Below, in pieces: positions 28,401-40,400 of a DNA stretch of 64,000 bases. Each line of letters opens with the position of its first letter. Position 1 is the stretch's first letter. Below the pieces are notes generated by a model. It was not told the origin of the DNA. It searched no databases and was given only the letters and a program-made list of their open reading frames with translations. The DNA comes from Archilochus colubris (lineage: Eukaryota; Chordata; Aves; Apodiformes; Trochilidae): positions 169,219,400 through 169,283,399 of the forward strand of contig CM041083.1 of NCBI GenBank assembly GCA_023079485.1, given 5' to 3'. The position numbers and the translations under genes were made by a program.

Positions 28401-31400
28401 CAAGAGACATCTTTCTGTTAAGACAATTCTGATCTCAGGAACTGCTGGCACCACTGAGCCTACTACAGAGAAATAACCCCAATTTCCTCATCATTAAATC
28501 AATTCCTCTTCAAGCACAGAAATCCATTTAGTGCTATTTTTATTTTAATGTATTTCATTATTATACACACAACCCTTCTGTTTCAAATTTCTCACAATAA
28601 TTAGTTTTTCATATATCTCAACAGACAAAATTAACAGGATTTATCACTTAATCCCTTGAACGCACATAGGTCACTTTTGATCACATACTGGGGAGGGTGC
28701 TCAGTCTCAGGACACCTGGAACAAAACCAGACTCTGAAATTCCACACCTCAGCACAGTTGCATGTAACAAAACTACAGCCAGACTCCCAAAGGCACTTGC
28801 ACTTTCAGAGAGCAGCAGAGCTGACATGATGTTGGAAGAGAACATCCCTTTTCCTGCCTTAATGAGGATTTGCTGTCATTGAACAAAGTGTCCTGGAAGA
28901 GCTGTGCTAGGAATTGTTTTGTCAAGATTAATAAATACATGAAATATCATGTACATTGTCATTTAAATAAAATTTCCACAAGCCATTAATGAAAGCAGTG
29001 CAGTGACATGAACTCAACACAAAATTAAATGAATGTGTATTCTCACACACCTTCTTAGATCTAAACTATCATGGAAAGCTGTACAAAGTTTGTCCTAAGT
29101 ATAATTAAAGAAACAACTGTGCTTTTCAGGCATGGTGAGACTTTAAAAATGTAGGTTTTATTTTTACTGATAAAATATCAAGCAATGCAAAAATAAATGC
29201 CCTTTTTCCAGAGTGTGTCAGATGCAGATATGATAGAAATCCCATTAATGAAATTCCCTTGTGTATGACTCATTTTTACTTGTCACTTGTAAAAACAAAA
29301 ATAACAATTGAGATTTCATGTACCTTTAATTATCATCTTCCAAGAAAAAGCCACTTGACAACAAGAGCAAAACAAATTAATATTTTACATTAACACTCAA
29401 AATGGAGTACTTCATCTAGAACTTTCTAGGTACCTAGCATATAACCTGAAAAGCAAAGACACTAAGTTAACCAACAGTACCTATCCATGTATTTCTGCAA
29501 AATGTAACAAGGATTAATAAAGTAGTTAAAAATCAGCTTGTTAACACAAGAACGAAATATTTTGGTATCAATTATGTGACAAAATGACAAATGTGAAGGT
29601 TTGTAGGCTCTTAATACATTCACATTCCTCATTGTGTTACATTTTTTTTTTCCAGATTTTAAGGCTATTTTTAAACCTAGAATAATAATGCTGTGTTTAG
29701 AATAAGTTATAACCTCCTTAAGATTTGCTGTAAATTATAGATATGTACTTTCAACATCACTACATTTTAACATGGCTTTTATTGGGCAGAGTAACAAAAG
29801 CAGAAACATTCTATGCTACACAAACATTGGGCTAGGAAACATGTCATACACAGTGAAATGAACTGAACAGGAAATGAACTGCAGCTCCCTCCTCTTAGCA
29901 CTTACTCCACTGCAAGCATTTCAATGTCTGAGACCTTTTCAGTGATACTTCCCACTTAAGTAGATTACCAAATTATGTCTAGTCTTAGTTTAGAAGAAGT
30001 CAGGTACACGACATGGTCATTTAAACGTAATATTACATGTAATAGATTACGTGTAATATTTACATGTTACATAATAAGTTTTAAATACATAACATTTCAG
30101 TTTATACATTAACATAATTGCATATTTATACTAATCTGTTTTACATTAGAACATCTTGTATCTACAGCAGTCATTCACAAGGCAAAACAAACAGTCCTCA
30201 AAAAAGGGAAAAAATGTGTTAATGCATATACAGTCTAAATGCCTCAGAAAAAGGTGATAATTGACATGAAGTCAATATAATCCACTTAATTTCACTAAAG
30301 TAACATAACTTTATTCTCCACTTTAACATAACCATAGAACTTAAACACTAAGGGGTAAAAGAATTTCCTAAATTTAAATATATGAAGAAACTGTTCTCAA
30401 GAGATTTCAAATATTTGTTTTTAAATTTTAACTAATTTTAATATTACTTAAATTAATTATTTTTACTTAATTTTAACTGATTTAATTAATTAGCTTAATT
30501 TTAACTAATTTAATATTTGGCTGTATAAACAAAATTTTGCACCTTAAGTAATCCTATTTTAAGTACATGAATACAGCTGAATAAGAGTATCCCAAGCAGG
30601 CTCCTTCATTCTGGATTATTAAAAAAAAACAAACAAAAACCCAGCAAACAACAGGGTACTGGTTGATGAGAAGCTCAACACGAGCAGGTAATGTCTGCTT
30701 GAAGCCAACCATATCCTGGGCAGCATCAAAAGAAGAGTGGCCATGGGTTGAGAGAGATGATTCTCCCTCCCTGCTTCACTCTCCTGAGATGCCACCTGGA
30801 GTACTGCGTGCAGTTCTGGTGCTCACAGTTTCAGGAGGACACGGAGCTCTTGGAAAGAGAAAGGCCACAAAGATGATTTGCACCTCTCCTATGAAGACAG
30901 GGTAAGAGAGCTGGGGTTGTTCAGCTTGGAGAAGAGAAGGCTCTGAGCAGACTTTTAGTGGCCTTGAGTATCTCCAGGGATGAGGCCTCAACTGGGCAAG
31001 CTGTTCCATTTTTCCGCTGCCCTCAAGGTAAAATATTTTTTTCTAATATCCAATTTAAATCTATTTTTCTCTAATTTCAAACCACTGCCCCTCATCCCTA
31101 CAGGCCCTTGCAAACAGTCCATCTCCAAACACCCTGTAGGCCCCTTCAGACACTGGAAGGTCACTATTAGGTCTCCTTGGATCATTCTTTTCTCCAGGCT
31201 GAACAACCCCAGCTCCCTCAGCCTTTCTTTATATGAGAGGTGTTCCAGTCCCCTGATCACTTTTGTAACCCTGCTCTGGATCTGCTCCATCAGGTCCATG
31301 TCCCTCCTGTATTGAGGGCTCCAGAATTGGATGCAATACTCCAGGTGACATCTTACAGAGCAAAGTGGCAGAATCCCCTCTCTCAGATTGCTGGCCATGC

Positions 31401-34400
31401 TTCTTTTGATACAGCCCAGGATGCAATTGGCCTTCTGGGCTGCAGCCACACACTGCTGGCTCATGTCCAGCTTTTTTGTCCACCAGCACCCCCAAGTCCT
31501 TTCCTGCAGGGCTGCTTTCTAAAACCTCATCCCCAAGCATGTACTGATAGTGCAGCTTGTTCAATGAGAGTGGACTTATACTGGGTATAGAAGACATTCT
31601 TTCCTGTGAGGGTGGTGAGACTGACAGAGGCTGCCCAGAGGAGGTGTGGCTGCCCTTCCCTGAAAGTGTTCAAGGCCAGTTAGGATGGTGCTTTGAGAAA
31701 CCTGGGCTAAAGGGAGGTGTCCCTGCTCCTAGCAGTTGGAACTACATGATCTTTAAGGTCCCTCCCAACCCAAACCATTCTATGATTCCATATTTAATAA
31801 CTGTTTTGCTATCTTTTTCCTTCTTAAAATCATTACCTAGAAAAATCTGATTGATTCTACCAAATGTTTTCCCAATTCTCCTACCTTCCCAGTTCAAAGA
31901 ACTGAAAGACATGTTGAAGCAAGTTGGAGCTAACATTTATCTCACCGAAAAGCACAGATTGACCAAAACTTGTAACAGCGACTGGCATGGTGTGAAGAGT
32001 GGAAAGGAGGGAGGCATTTATAAAATTAAAACATTTGGTTTAGCACAGAAAACCAGAAAGCAAAACAACCTACAAGAAATAGAAAGGTGTGAAACAGATC
32101 ACATTAGTCATTGACATAGACAACTGATGCCCTTACTTCATGATGTGAATGAGAAAACAGGCATACAAAATAAATTATGAAAGCAAAAATCTATCACTTA
32201 AGAAGCTATAAAAACTAATAATACAGAGCAGCACTTCTAAACTGTTAGGCTGCACTCTCAGGGAATTATCACGATATGAGAAGTGTCATTAGAGTCTGAA
32301 ACAGAAGCCCTTTCTTCATGGGCTACCCCATAACAACAAGGGCTGACACAGAGCACTGGAGATCTTTGGTACCTTAGATCACCTGGCAGGAAAGCATCAC
32401 AGTGAAAAGCTCACTGGGAAATGGCAATTAAGCAGCCTACAATCCAGATGCAGTTCAGCTACCTGGCCTGCCAGACTACTGGCAGACCACACTAGTGCAA
32501 GACTGAAAGCAAACAAAATCTTCCTCTCTATACTGCTCTCTGAGGCATCTTATCTAATTGAAGGTGTTCCTGCTCATTGCAAAAGAGGGTTGGACTAGGT
32601 CACAGAATCACAGCATTGTCAGAGTAGGAAGGGACCTCTAGAGATGATGTAGTTCAACTCTCCCACTAAAGCAGGATCACTTAAAGTACATTACACAGGA
32701 CTGCATCCAGACGAGTTCTGAATATCCCCAGAAGACCTCTAAAGGTCCCTTCCAACCCAAACAATTCTATGATTCTATATTCTTGTTATGTTTCTGGAAG
32801 GATAAACATTTCAGAAAAAAAATGTTGCATGTTAGGCTAGAGTTAAGAAGCAGTAATGTAAACATGTTAACCCTAACACAGGTCCACTATCCCACAGTAA
32901 CTACAAAATCAAGAACCACAGAAACACAGACTGGTTGAGGTTGGACGGGACCACTGAATGTCACCTAGTCCAACACTCCTGTCAAGCAGGGCCACATCAA
33001 GGCTGTCTGATAAATTGAAGTCCTGCTGCCTAAGAACACAATATAAACCTCACACAGCAGCTCCTGCCCTTTCTGATACTGTTCTAGCAGCACTCCCTGT
33101 ACACGTTAACATTCCTCTTGCCCTCAGTATCCCTTCCCCAGCATTTATCTGCCATCTGCCAGCTGTGCAGTAGCAAGTTAATTGTTGCTGTTATCAATGC
33201 CATCCAAAAATCCCTGTGCTCCAGCATTTTTCTTGGGGTCTGTTTGAAAACGTCATGGAATGAACTGAGACATGCTCAGACATAAATTCACTCCAAGTGA
33301 ATGACTACACATGGTTTCCAGCTACAGAACCTTGCAAGCCCAGCAATGACAGTCACTGGGGTATTCTAAATGTTTGGCCCTGTCTAAGTCTAGTGTAAGA
33401 CTTATAAACCCATTCAGAATCCCACATGTGATTGGTTTGGGTCTGAAAATTTATCTGGATAGGGAAAAAAAAACACAAACAGTTGTTGGTTGATATTTAT
33501 AAAACTTTGGACATCCAGCACATGTGAATGTGCTGAATAAATGGCCACTGATCGTCTTGGATCCTCTGAAAACTGTTGACCTGTACTGACCTAGGAAATG
33601 CCACAATGAAAACATGATTCACTTGATCCATGGTTCAAAAGGAAAAGCTCAAGAAGCATGTACTCTCAACAAATGAATAGGAAGTACAGATGGCTGAAAA
33701 TTTATGGCTTTTAATAAGGTATCAAAATGTAATGTGAATTACTTTTAAGTAACTGCATATGCATTGCTAATACGCACAATTAGCTGTGTCTTTTGTTGAG
33801 TATTTAATGGCATTTTTTCTCACTATGCAACTGAACTGTCATTAGCTTGATTGCAAAGGTCTGTGTGTTCACTGACAACAATAATGTGACAATCTGGGAA
33901 TACTAAACACCATAGTAAACAAACACCATACATCTGTCAGACAGCAGAAAACTCCTAGGACATATAACCTTATTGCAACCCAATAATAATTTTAAACTGC
34001 CACAGCTTTAAAACCAAACAATTTCAGATTACTGTATTATTTTAGAAGTAAAAGCTGGATGAGACCCCTTTTGAAAAAAATATTTAGACACAAATGAACC
34101 TTTTACTGTTCCACTCACCAATGGAACAAGTTACAGTCAGAATTCAGAGATTCCTATACAAACAGCCGAACCAGAGATATAGTAAAGAATTCTTCAAAGA
34201 CAACCTTCCCCAAATTGCTTGCTTTTTCAAAAGGCATTTCTTATATAACTTAAGTAATGTCAGTGGGATGGCTTGAGAGAATATTTTTTTTAAATAAAAC
34301 CTTGAAACTAATTCAAAAGGAAAGCAGATTCTTACTGTAGTTCTGTGGAACAAGTTCTGGGTTCTTCGGTGTTTTGAGTTTAAGAGATACATCTCCAATA

Positions 34401-37400
34401 GTGACAGTATCACCTAGAAAAGAGAAAAGCCTTTTAATTCCCACATATATTTCAAGTGTTTCACGTCCTTATATTAAAGTCATAGGCCTGCTGCTGACTG
34501 TATCCTTACAAAGCAGTCTCCAGTGTGCTGAGAACTATTTAGCTTACTAATTAGGCTATGCTGCCTTTTGATAGGTCAGGTACTAGGACAATTTATGTTT
34601 AATTATTATTCCTTTAATTTTTTTCTTTTGTTGCTGTTGTTATAACCACAGCTTAGTTTGTTGGGAGCTATGGAATTCAACCTCACTGTACAACCTCATT
34701 CCAGTTATCCTTGTTGATGTATGAAATTAAGACTACAGCCTATTTGTCTAAAGAACTAACAGTGAGAAACATTTCAGGGGCGATGATTTTCCTGAGTTTT
34801 CAAAGCAACCTGAAACAACACCTGTAGCAGGTACAAAATGAAGCTTGTCCTATTAAAAGAGGCAACTAAAACTTCTCCTGCATGCTCTGTGTGTATGGTT
34901 GCAGAACCTGGCACCTTTCTCAGGCTCGTGAGGTCTCAAGCATTTCTTGCTCTGGATTTCACAAGAACTAAAGCACCTGACTCTTTTATTTACTGTCTCT
35001 TACAAGGACTTTCATGTCTTATCTGTCTTTCTGCAGCCACTGGCTTGATTTAGATTTCAGGGCATGCGTTGTGCACTTTGTTGTGGAAATCAGAAGTGAA
35101 ATCTAGTTCAGAGCCAGGAAATGGGTGAGCACCAAGAAGGTGTTGGTCACACAGAAAAACAGCACAACACCCAAAAACCTGTGAAGCCAAGAAAATGACC
35201 TACAGCCCAGTTTATTTTTTTCAAGAGACCATCTGGCCATGCAAATGAGTACATAAGTATTAAGACCATGAAACTAAGATGATTCTAGTAAACATGTTTT
35301 TTCCATTACTGTTGCTGAAGATAACACCACCTTCACTGCCCAACAGGGATTGCAGTGCATGTGTGAGGAGGGAGAGGATTACTGGAGTAAGACTGCTGCA
35401 TGGGGTGTGGTTTTGCCACAGGACTCTGATGACACTGCCTTTCCATGAACTGAGGCCAGGTTTTGAAACCGGTTCTTGTGCCTGTGCTTTTCTCAGAAAC
35501 AAGATGTTGAAAGCACACAGCCCACAGACAAGATCCAATGCTGAAATTCCTTTTGTAGATCTGCATCTTGTTCTACTCCATTTAACAGGACCCAGACTGT
35601 GGCTGCCTATCTCAAGCACCACTTAAGGAGTCACAGAGTTCAGAGCCATGGTGGAAAACAGAGAGATGCCAAAGAGGAAGCTTGTCCCATTAAAAGAGGC
35701 AACTAAAACTTCTCCCATACAACCAGTAGCTCTCCTTTCAGTCAGCAATGACTCTAGTTCTGCAAGCAAATGTAGTTCTTTTCCACCAAATCCAGGTGTT
35801 ATTGCTCATCTCACAAGACTGAGAATCCTCAGATTCTGACAGGACTCACTTTTCCATGGGAAAGGTTACACATTAGAACTACATTTAAAACAGTCAGAGG
35901 AGAATCACCTACAGCAACAAACAGGATGCAGCAAAGAAGGGATTATAGCCAATTTTCTCCCAAATTTAAGGGCTTAACAACCATGCTGAGACTGAGATTC
36001 ACAGCCTGACATACATCCCTGCACATGGGTCTGTGTTGCTCCAGAAGACAAAACAATCAGATCCTTTTTTTTCCCTAAAATATTGGTAGAAGGCAGTAAG
36101 ATGGTGGTTGTTACTGCATTTTATGCAACAGTACTGTGCTTCAGCGGCATGCCAGGAAGTGGGCAATTTAGGGAACAGCAGCACTGCCAAATAAAAGGTG
36201 GCCAAGGGTTCATCCCTGGTCCTAAGGGGAAGCAGCACCAAGCAGTTCCCACTGTCCCTAGTACAACTTAGCACACTTCTCTGGCAGATCTGTACAGAAG
36301 CCAAGAAGTGAAATGGACCCAAACAGAGCTGGGGCTAAGCTAATGACTAGGCAGTGGTCAATGGGATTTAGCTCATTCCTGGCCCTGAATTAATTTCCCA
36401 GAACCACAGAATCAGCCAGGTTGGAAAGGACCTCTGAGCTCATCAAGTCCAACATTGGACATTAATTCATTTCATTGAATTAAATGCACTGAGTCTACAG
36501 TTCAAATACACCTAAACATACTGTGCTCTCTTTAGCTTGAAGCATTCAAACTCACTCAAAAAGAAAGTCCCACAACAGGTGAGTTGGTGCCTGTTCTGGG
36601 AGCTGTTACATTATGCCAAAGATTCACTGGACAACAAACACAACCACTGCAGGGAATAAACTCTAGGCTTTAGACCTCCCATGGTTTTGCTCACTTCTCA
36701 AAGTTTTGAAGTAAAACTAGTTTACTGCCTAAACATTATCTCCTTTTCACTTTCTTATGCTCCAGCTTCAGTCATTGACCAAAACGTCTCCAAGTTGATG
36801 AGCAGATCCTTACATCCATATTTTGCTTCCTGCAGAAGTTGTCATCTCTCTCATTATCTCAGCTCTGAAGAATTTTAGCATTCTAAAAAGAGCAAGTTGC
36901 CTGATATATCCCTGGGAAATTAGTGTCAGTTTATTTTCTCACCATTCCCCAGCCAACATGCAAGGAGGCAAGAACATATGACTAATTAGCTCCTAGCTTA
37001 AATCACCTCAGCACAAGTTGTAAACACTCTCAACCAGGACACATGCACATACAGTCTTCCAAAACACAGCAGGGAGATGCTGAAACAACAACGTGTCAGA
37101 CTTCTTCCATACACTGGAATGATGATATCATCTGCAGGAGTGAACTGTAATTACCTACTGAATTGGTACAGTACTGGAAAGCCTCACTTGCTTTCCTCTA
37201 CTGCCCCCTCAAAAAAACCCCACAGTGGAGTTTGGTGTAGAAATAAAATGGAAACTGCACCTCTTAATGGTAGCAAGTCCATAACTTGGCAACCCTTGAT
37301 CTACAGATCTAATCACATAGAAAAATTCTACAAATATTCCAGCCATTAACGGACTATACAAACCTCATGAAAAACAGGCTGGGAGGGAACTATACACAGG

Positions 37401-40400
37401 ACATGGAGACAGATCAGAACTTGAAACCCCTAGCATACGGTCGGGGGGTATTTAGCTTTTCAGAGGTTTGTTGCTGCCTGGAGATAGATATTGCCTCCAG
37501 CTTGCATCTGTCAAAAAATCAAAAATACTAGAAGTGTTTAATAGAACTTTAAGTAACAATACTCTAAAGCAGCAGAGTCTATTTTCCTAGGTAAACGAGC
37601 ACAGGGGTTATTAGCTCACTAATCTTACCACTTCCACACTTCCACCTGGACTATATTTTCTAGTCTCACTTTTTGCCTCTGTACTTGTTTAAAATCTCAG
37701 GTTTGGTTACTCCAATTCCATTTCATTTCCAAACTCTTTGAATAGAGATGTCATGCCAGACAGCTGTTTCCCAATGGCTCACCATCTGGCAAGAAACTGA
37801 CAACAGCCTGCTTAGAAAAATGCTGCTGCTGCTGCTGCTTGAAGGTGCAGCTCTGTGGTGCACTTGGCACATTAGATCCGTCTTCTGTTTAAAAGCTCAT
37901 ACCACACCAACTATCCATCCCCTCCTCTTACCCTCCCAAGAGAAGACTATTCCCTAATGCTATTATTTTTTCCTGTATCCTGAGAAGAAAAAGCCATTGC
38001 TGTTTAAATTATTTACAGCAACACTGGTCATATCTGAAGAAAACCAGACTCCGTCTCAACTACAATTTCGGAACTTCAGAAGCAGAAAAAAGTTTTATTT
38101 CTTCTACTCAAGATTTTTCTGGTGAAATGACAAATTCAGAAAAGAGAAGGAAATGAATAAATTTAAAAGGTTATTTTTAAATAAAGAATTCCTACACTGA
38201 ATGAGAACACCCTTTACAGATCTGTACGTGTTTGCATTTTTGAGCGCACAACAGAAATGGTTTCAATCTCATGTAAATCTTTATATTATCAGGCTTTTTA
38301 TTAGATACCACAATGAAGATAAAGGAATGCTGAGGTCTTAGGTGGCTAAAATTATTGCCTTTTGGCCTTCTCCATTCTGAATTTATGTGAGATTAGCACA
38401 CTTCAATGGTCATTTTAATATATTACACATTCACTTGTACACAGGCCATCCATCTGTTCTCAAGAGCCAATAACAGCAAGAGCATATTAGGACTGTCAAG
38501 GTGCTAAGGTTTGCTAATATTAATTTCTGTGTGATAAGGCTAAACCTATTAAAGTTAAAAATCTATATTCTACTCAAATGTATGTTTCCAGGTCTCAATT
38601 TCATTCTTATGTGAAGTAAAGGAATGAAAGAAAATACATTATATCTACCCAGTACATTGCCATAAGGGCACAGAAAAGAGTGTCAGCCCTCATCCTTCAA
38701 GAGTCAACTTATTTAGAAGAAATAGAAATTACATTTTCCAGGATTTGGAAAAAGCAGTCCTCCCTCTCTCCACTACTTCCTTAATGCTTCCTTAATTTGC
38801 CATCTTTATGGCTGCAAACATTACACACAGTCACTGGGAAACGCTGTAACCTATTCTGCAACTTATTTTGGCACTGGCTGCTGCCGAAACACAAGAATAT
38901 GGGGGTCAGAAACCCACTCCCTGCACTCACAAGGTTTGCTCCTTGACCTTCACTGCCTTCACATACAGATGAGGTGGAGGTACAGCATGACAGCTGCTGT
39001 TGACTGAAATAGTTGGATGCTTACACAACTGCTCCTAAGGCCTCCCCACAAATCAAATCACTGGAATAATTCTGGTTGCTGTAATGAAGCCCTGGAAGTA
39101 CAACTATGGAGACAATGAACAATAGCAGGAATGTTAAGAGAAACATGAAACATGAAAGAATGAAGTATCTTAGATAGGTTTTGCTAGTGAAAAAAATATT
39201 GCTGGAACCACTCTTCATGCCAACATGTGATCTTGAACAGAATAATGACACAGGTAAAGTCAAAAAAGGGCAATGTGCTGGAAAGCATCTGCAACCATCA
39301 TCCACCAGTTCTATACTCTTTGGACACCAACAGACATAAGAAAAAAAACAGAAAACACCCAAAACTCCTTCTAAGCACATGGTTAAATTCATAGACTTCT
39401 TTCAAATTACACGTTTTTATTACAATCACTCAGATCTTGCACACTGATGATAAATATCACATGATTCTGAAGCCTGATACAGTTTTCACAGCTGGCTGTG
39501 TTATCCCCAGGCTGTGTTATCCTTACATACTAGTGAGATCTTTTAGGCTTTAAACACAGGTTGGGTTAACAACTGGGGCTGACAAAGTTTTGGAAAGCAT
39601 AGGAAGCGAACCCAGACAGGCAGAGCTGCAGAAAACAGCAAATGAAGCTGATGTATTTGGTACACACAAGTGACAATGTGTAAGTTGTTCTATAAACCAT
39701 GAGCAGCTGAGACTTCCTTCGCCTGTACTTTCTAAATGGTGATGATTTTTACTTTTCCAGCTCTTCAGTTTCCACCAAATTCAGCATTTGTTCCCACCCA
39801 CTCCTTAAAGCATCTCTGGTATTTTGTATTCCATTTGATTTTTTTCAGAAGTTTCATATTACATACAGATAGATGCAAATAATTAAACTCCAGCAAACTG
39901 AACTATGTATAACTTCACTTTGTTCAGCTCATAGTGTTTCAACCACTAATAACTCTGCAGTCCAAAAAATCTTGATTGTTTTCAGTCTTTTGGAAGGAAA
40001 CTCAAAACCTGCAAAAAATCCTCATCTGATAGTCATGCTTCCACAACACTTTTTTTACTATAAATTAAGTTTCCTTCATTAAATAAGTTGTGCAAACTCA
40101 AACCCTTCATAGATATTTTTATCAGTCAAGGAGTCTTTCACTTTGAGACTGCTTAAGTGTCCCACTTAATAGCTACAGCAATTCCTCCACAGCCTCCAGT
40201 GCACCAGCAAAGCCATGTTTGCACTACAGAGACACAGCTGAAAAGCTAAACCTGGCTCCTTCACACCTAACAGGCAAAAATCAGGCAACAGTTTCTCCTT
40301 ACACTTAAAAGGCACCATCGCAGACAGTAAATCCAGTCTGGCAGGGATGCTAAATCCAAATTACTGGGTAGACAACAATTTGCTGTTTGCTTGACTGCTA

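Larger units (their letters stand above)
21979..34335 (-). other. VWA8: VWA8 intron 2
   Basis: This 12357-bp intron is the richest in repeats. It has CR1s at 23069-23618 (+) and 23982-24044 (-), a nested/inverted CR1 composite at 30655-31790, another at 32542-32778, and a CR1 end at 32914-33003 (-). There is also an A-rich GGGAAAAAA-type tract (26601-26648) and an AT-rich palindromic stretch (30027-30063 and 30420-30520). I see no coding exon between 21978 and 34336. Confidence 0.85.

Noticed and set aside
30988..31464. 158-codon minus-strand frame as a host gene
   Set aside because: The residues ([27 protein letters not shown]) are the CR1 ORF2 C-terminus. It is annotated as a mobile element instead.
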